Part shown: positions 5,494 to 7,854 of the stretch, in pieces | Layout of the letters: every line of letters starts with the position of its first letter | Numbering within the stretch: position 1 is the stretch's first letter | Assembly: GCA_030628245.1 (NCBI GenBank) | Contig: DAOVRI010000077.1 | Span: forward strand, 1-7,854 | Reading direction: 5' to 3' | DNA length: 7,854 bases | Source of the DNA: Dehalococcoidales bacterium | GTDB lineage: Bacteria; Chloroflexota; Dehalococcoidia; Dehalococcoidales; RBG-16-60-22 | Made by a program: the position numbers and the translations under genes | The notes under the pieces: generated by a model | What the model saw: only the letters and a program-made list of their open reading frames with translations | Databases searched by the model: none | Told to the model about the DNA's origin: nothing

Positions 5494-6762
5494 ATGGCGC
5501 TAGAAGATTTTCGGGAAGACATGGAAATGTGCAATAAGTGCAGTATCTGCAAATTTATACCTCTGGAAAAGGTTGAGGGGGTCCAGCCCGTAAATATCTG
5601 CCCCAGTATATCCAGGTATAATTTCAACGCTTACTCGGGGGGTGGCAGGGTAAGTATGGGTGTGGCGATGCTGGAGAACCGGATAGATTATACGGACAAG
5701 CTGAAGCATATTATCTACAATTGCCAGACGTGCGGCGGCTGTGATATATCCTGCAAGTACGCCATGGACATGGAAGTCCTCGAACCGATATATGAGTTCA
5801 GGATAAAGGCGGTCGAAGACGGCTGCACCCACCCCGCCCTCGATAAGGTCATTGGCAGTCTGCGGAAGCAGGGCACCATGGTGCCGGGAGCCAGGGACAA
5901 GCGCGGCGCCTGGGCTGAGGGTCTGGATGTCAAGGACGCCACTAGGCAGAAGGTGAAAGTCCTCTACCACGTCGGCTGCCTGACCAGTTATAACAAGGAC
6001 ATGTGGAAGCTGGCCAGGGTGACCGTCAAGCTACTCAAAGAGGCGGGCGTCGATTTCGGCATTGCCGGCAATAACGAGACTTGCTGTGGCGGCCGGGCTT
6101 ACCAGATGGGCTACAAGCAGGACTTTCTCAACCAGGCTGAAAAGAATATGGAAATGATTAAGAAAGCCGGCGTGGAAACAGTAGTGACATCCTGCGCCGA
6201 CGGTTATCAGGCCTTCAAGGTGCTCTACGATAAGTTCGAGCTGAAGGGCAACCTGGAAGTCCTGCATATCACCGAGTACCTTGCCCGACTTATCAAGGAA
6301 GGCAAGCTGAAGCTGACTAAAAAGATTAAAATGAACGTCACCTACCACGACCCGTGCCACCTCGGCAGGCTGGGAGAACCCTGGATACACTGGAAAGGCA
6401 AGAGGGTTCCGGGTATTCAACGCAGGTTTGACCCCCCGAAGGTACTCCGGCGTGGCACGTATGGCGTTTACGAGCCGCCGCGTGATGTTCTCAAGGCCAT
6501 ATCCGGTATCCGGCTCATGGAGATGGACAGGATTAAGGAGTATGCCTGGTGCTGCGGCGCCGGAGGCGGCGTGAACGAGTCCAATCCTGAGTTTGCCATG
6601 TGGACGGCTGCGGAGAGGATTAAAGAAGCCGAGGCCACCGGTGCCGAAGCTATCGTCTCCGCCTGCCCCTGGTGTGAGAAGACCTTTAACGAAGCCATTA
6701 AAGAAAGCGGCAGCAGCCTCAAGGTATACGATATCGTCGAACTGGCGGAAAAAGCGATTTAA
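5494..6762 (+). CDS. HdrD/GlcF-like Fe-S protein with ferredoxin-type and two CCG domains
   Basis: A 422-aa cytoplasmic electron-transfer protein. The N-terminus has two cluster sites: C13/C16/C19 with C36-P, and C77-x2-C80-x2-C83-x3-C87. Two CCG (heterodisulfide reductase B/D) domains follow. The first has C162, CCG at 197-199 and C234, but its closing CxxC reads CADG. The second has C288 in HDPCHLGR, CCGAGGG at 353-359 and the full CPWC at 391-394, with a long insert at about 292-325. AGGAG lies 8 nt before the ATG. Such proteins accept electrons from a partner flavoprotein (GlcF with GlcD, GlpC with GlpA) or belong to Hdr/Bam complexes. The adjacent FAD oxidase is the obvious partner. There are no membrane helices, so a further acceptor (quinone reductase, Hdr or ferredoxin system) must lie elsewhere. 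Confidence 0.9.
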   Translation: MALEDFREDMEMCNKCSICKFIPLEKVEGVQPVNICPSISRYNFNAYSGGGRVSMGVAMLENRIDYTDKLKHIIYNCQTCGGCDISCKYAMDMEVLEPIYEFRIKAVEDGCTHPALDKVIGSLRKQGTMVPGARDKRGAWAEGLDVKDATRQKVKVLYHVGCLTSYNKDMWKLARVTVKLLKEAGVDFGIAGNNETCCGGRAYQMGYKQDFLNQAEKNMEMIKKAGVETVVTSCADGYQAFKVLYDKFELKGNLEVLHITEYLARLIKEGKLKLTKKIKMNVTYHDPCHLGRLGEPWIHWKGKRVPGIQRRFDPPKVLRRGTYGVYEPPRDVLKAISGIRLMEMDRIKEYAWCCGAGGGVNESNPEFAMWTAAERIKEAEATGAEAIVSACPWCEKTFNEAIKESGSSLKVYDIVELAEKAI

Positions 6763-6813
6763 AGAGGTCGTGCCTTTAGATAGAGGCAGCACTCTTAATT
6801 CTGGCCTAATATA

Positions 6814-6822
6814 TGTTATAAT
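6814..6822 (+). promoter_or_regulatory. Extended -10 promoter for carB
   Basis: TG-T-TATAAT at 6814-6822 is a perfect -10 with the extended TGn element. The -35 region is weak (TTAATT at 6795-6800 with a 16-nt spacer). Transcription would start near 6829, leaving a leader of about 80 nt. This suggests that carB is transcribed separately from the Fe-S gene that ends at 6762. Confidence 0.6.
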
Positions 6823-6835
6823 CATCCAAATACTA

Positions 6836-6854
6836 TTAATTACTTTTTAATTAA
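6836..6854 (+). repeat. AT-rich inverted repeat in the carB leader
   Basis: TTAATTA at 6836-6842 and TAATTAA at 6848-6854 form a perfect 7-bp stem with a CTTTT loop. It sits within about 10 nt of the predicted 5' end of the carB transcript and is followed by CCCTTTTTGCG. All stem pairs are A-T, so it is too weak for a normal terminator. It might be a 5' stabilising hairpin, a protein site, or an AT-rich accident. Confidence 0.35.
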
Positions 6855-6909
6855 GCCCTTTTTGCGTAAATCTTGGTTATCTAAATGATTCGACGAAGGA
6901 GACAACTAC

Positions 6910-7854
6910 ATGCCCAAGAGAGAAAATATTGATAAGGTAATGATTATCGGCTCCGGACCCATCATTATCGGGCAGGCATGCGAATTCGATTATTCCGGCA
7001 CTCAGGCCTGCAAAGCGCTACGTAGCCTGGGATATAAAATCGTTCTGGTTAATTCCAATCCGGCTACAATTATGACCGACCCCGGCATGGCCGATGTTAC
7101 CTATATAGAACCCCTTAACCTTGAGACTATGACTAAAATTATCGAAAAAGAAAGGCCGGACGCATTGTTGCCGAACCTCGGCGGCCAGACAGGACTCAAC
7201 CTCAGTGCCGAGCTGGCGCAGGCCGGGGTGCTGGAGAAATACAACATTCAGGTAATCGGTGTTGAGGTCGACGCTATCATTCGCGGCGAAGACAGGATTG
7301 CCTTCAAAGAGACCATGAATCAACTGGGTATCGAGATTCCGTGCAGCGAGGCTGTTTACAACATTGAAGATGCTGAGAGGGTGGCCTTAGAACTAGGCTA
7401 TCCGGTAGTGATACGTCCGGCTTACTGCATGGGTGGTACTGGCGGTGGTCTTGTCTATAACGTCGAGGAATTGCGTACCGTGGCCAGTCGGGGTCTGGCG
7501 GCCAGCCTTATCGGCCAGGTGCTGGTTGAAGAGTCCGTGCTGGGCTGGGAGGAGCTGGAACTTGAGGTTGTGCGGGATGCCAAAAATCAGATGATAACGG
7601 TCTGTTTTATTGAGAACGTTGACGCTATGGGCGTGCATACCGGCGACTCATACTGTACGGCTCCTATGCTGACCATCAGCCAGGAGCTGCAGAAACGCCT
7701 GCAGGATTATTCGTACAGGATTGTGGAGGCAATAAAGGTAATCGGCGGCACCAACGTCCAGTTTGCCCATGACCCCAAGACCGGGCGCGTGGTGGTTATT
7801 GAAATCAATCCCCGGACTTCACGCTCTTCGGCGCTGGCCTCCAAGGCTACGGGC
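6910..7854 (+). CDS. carB: Carbamoyl-phosphate synthase large subunit (5' part, cut by window end)
   Basis: The first 315 residues of CarB, open to the window end; the family is about 1,070 aa, so roughly 30% is present. It makes carbamoyl phosphate from bicarbonate, ammonia (supplied by the CarA glutaminase) and two ATP, for pyrimidine and arginine synthesis. The N-terminal half seen here is the carboxyphosphate domain: GSGPIIIGQACEFDYSG (14-30), NSNPATIMTDP (48-58), LGGQTGLN (90-97), GEDR with R129, IRP with R169, the GGTGGG loop (175-180), E215, and Q284, E298 and N300, which match the E. coli metal/ATP ligands with a one-residue shift. It ends in RSSALASKATG. AAGGAG lies 8 nt before the ATG. 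carA is not immediately upstream, unlike many carAB operons, so it must be elsewhere. Confidence 0.96.
   Translation, partial: MPKRENIDKVMIIGSGPIIIGQACEFDYSGTQACKALRSLGYKIVLVNSNPATIMTDPGMADVTYIEPLNLETMTKIIEKERPDALLPNLGGQTGLNLSAELAQAGVLEKYNIQVIGVEVDAIIRGEDRIAFKETMNQLGIEIPCSEAVYNIEDAERVALELGYPVVIRPAYCMGGTGGGLVYNVEELRTVASRGLAASLIGQVLVEESVLGWEELELEVVRDAKNQMITVCFIENVDAMGVHTGDSYCTAPMLTISQELQKRLQDYSYRIVEAIKVIGGTNVQFAHDPKTGRVVVIEINPRTSRSSALASKATG

Noticed and set aside
6771..6788. Hairpin TGCCT/AGGCA after the HdrD-like gene as a terminator
   Set aside because: The stem is only 5 bp plus one G-T pair with a six-base loop, and no T-run follows, so a terminator call is not supported.
6031..6825. 264-codon open frame on the minus strand opposite the HdrD-like gene
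   Set aside because: It is antisense to a gene with intact cysteine motifs, has no known domain, and its start lies in the intergenic region without a convincing ribosome site.
1..7854. tRNA, rRNA, CRISPR arrays, transposases, phage or toxin-antitoxin genes
   Set aside because: Searched by eye on both strands; no cloverleaf, regular spacer-repeat pattern or matching protein motif was found.

Overview
The window reads as a bacterial chromosome segment of moderate GC content with dense genes, clean Shine-Dalgarno sites and sigma70-type promoters. The gene mix is a tungsten-type aldehyde:ferredoxin oxidoreductase (AOR), a polyferredoxin, an FAD-linked oxidase, an HdrD-like Fe-S protein, a DUF4870 membrane protein and CarB. 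This suggests a strict anaerobe. My best guess is a Dehalococcoidia-like Chloroflexota from sediment or the subsurface, inferred from protein style and not proven.

Layout. Positions 56-1090 (minus) encode a seven-helix membrane protein: a DUF4870 domain joined by a proline-rich linker to a second membrane domain. It has its own promoter at 1134-1162. Positions 1091-1471 hold no gene; they contain that promoter, a GC-rich stretch bounded by 10-bp inverted repeats, and a hairpin after the next operon. Positions 1472-3831 (minus) are a two-gene operon of a four-cluster ferredoxin followed by a full-length AOR, joined by a 4-nt ATGA overlap. A 145-bp divergent promoter region (3832-3976) separates it from a plus-strand pair: an FAD-linked oxidase (3977-5443) and an HdrD/GlcF-like Fe-S protein (5494-6762). 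After 147 bp containing a promoter and an AT-rich hairpin, carB starts at 6910 and runs off the end.

Working together. The four central genes look like one redox island. The AOR (aldehyde/carboxylate or similar low-potential chemistry) would exchange electrons with the polyferredoxin. The FAD protein would oxidise an organic substrate and pass electrons to the HdrD-like protein. The combination of AOR, HycB-like ferredoxin and HdrD-like protein recalls BamB, BamC and BamD of class II benzoyl-CoA reductase. An FAD enzyme making an aldehyde for the AOR is an alternative. The sequence does not fix the substrate. I found no RNA genes, CRISPR array, insertion sequence or phage genes.
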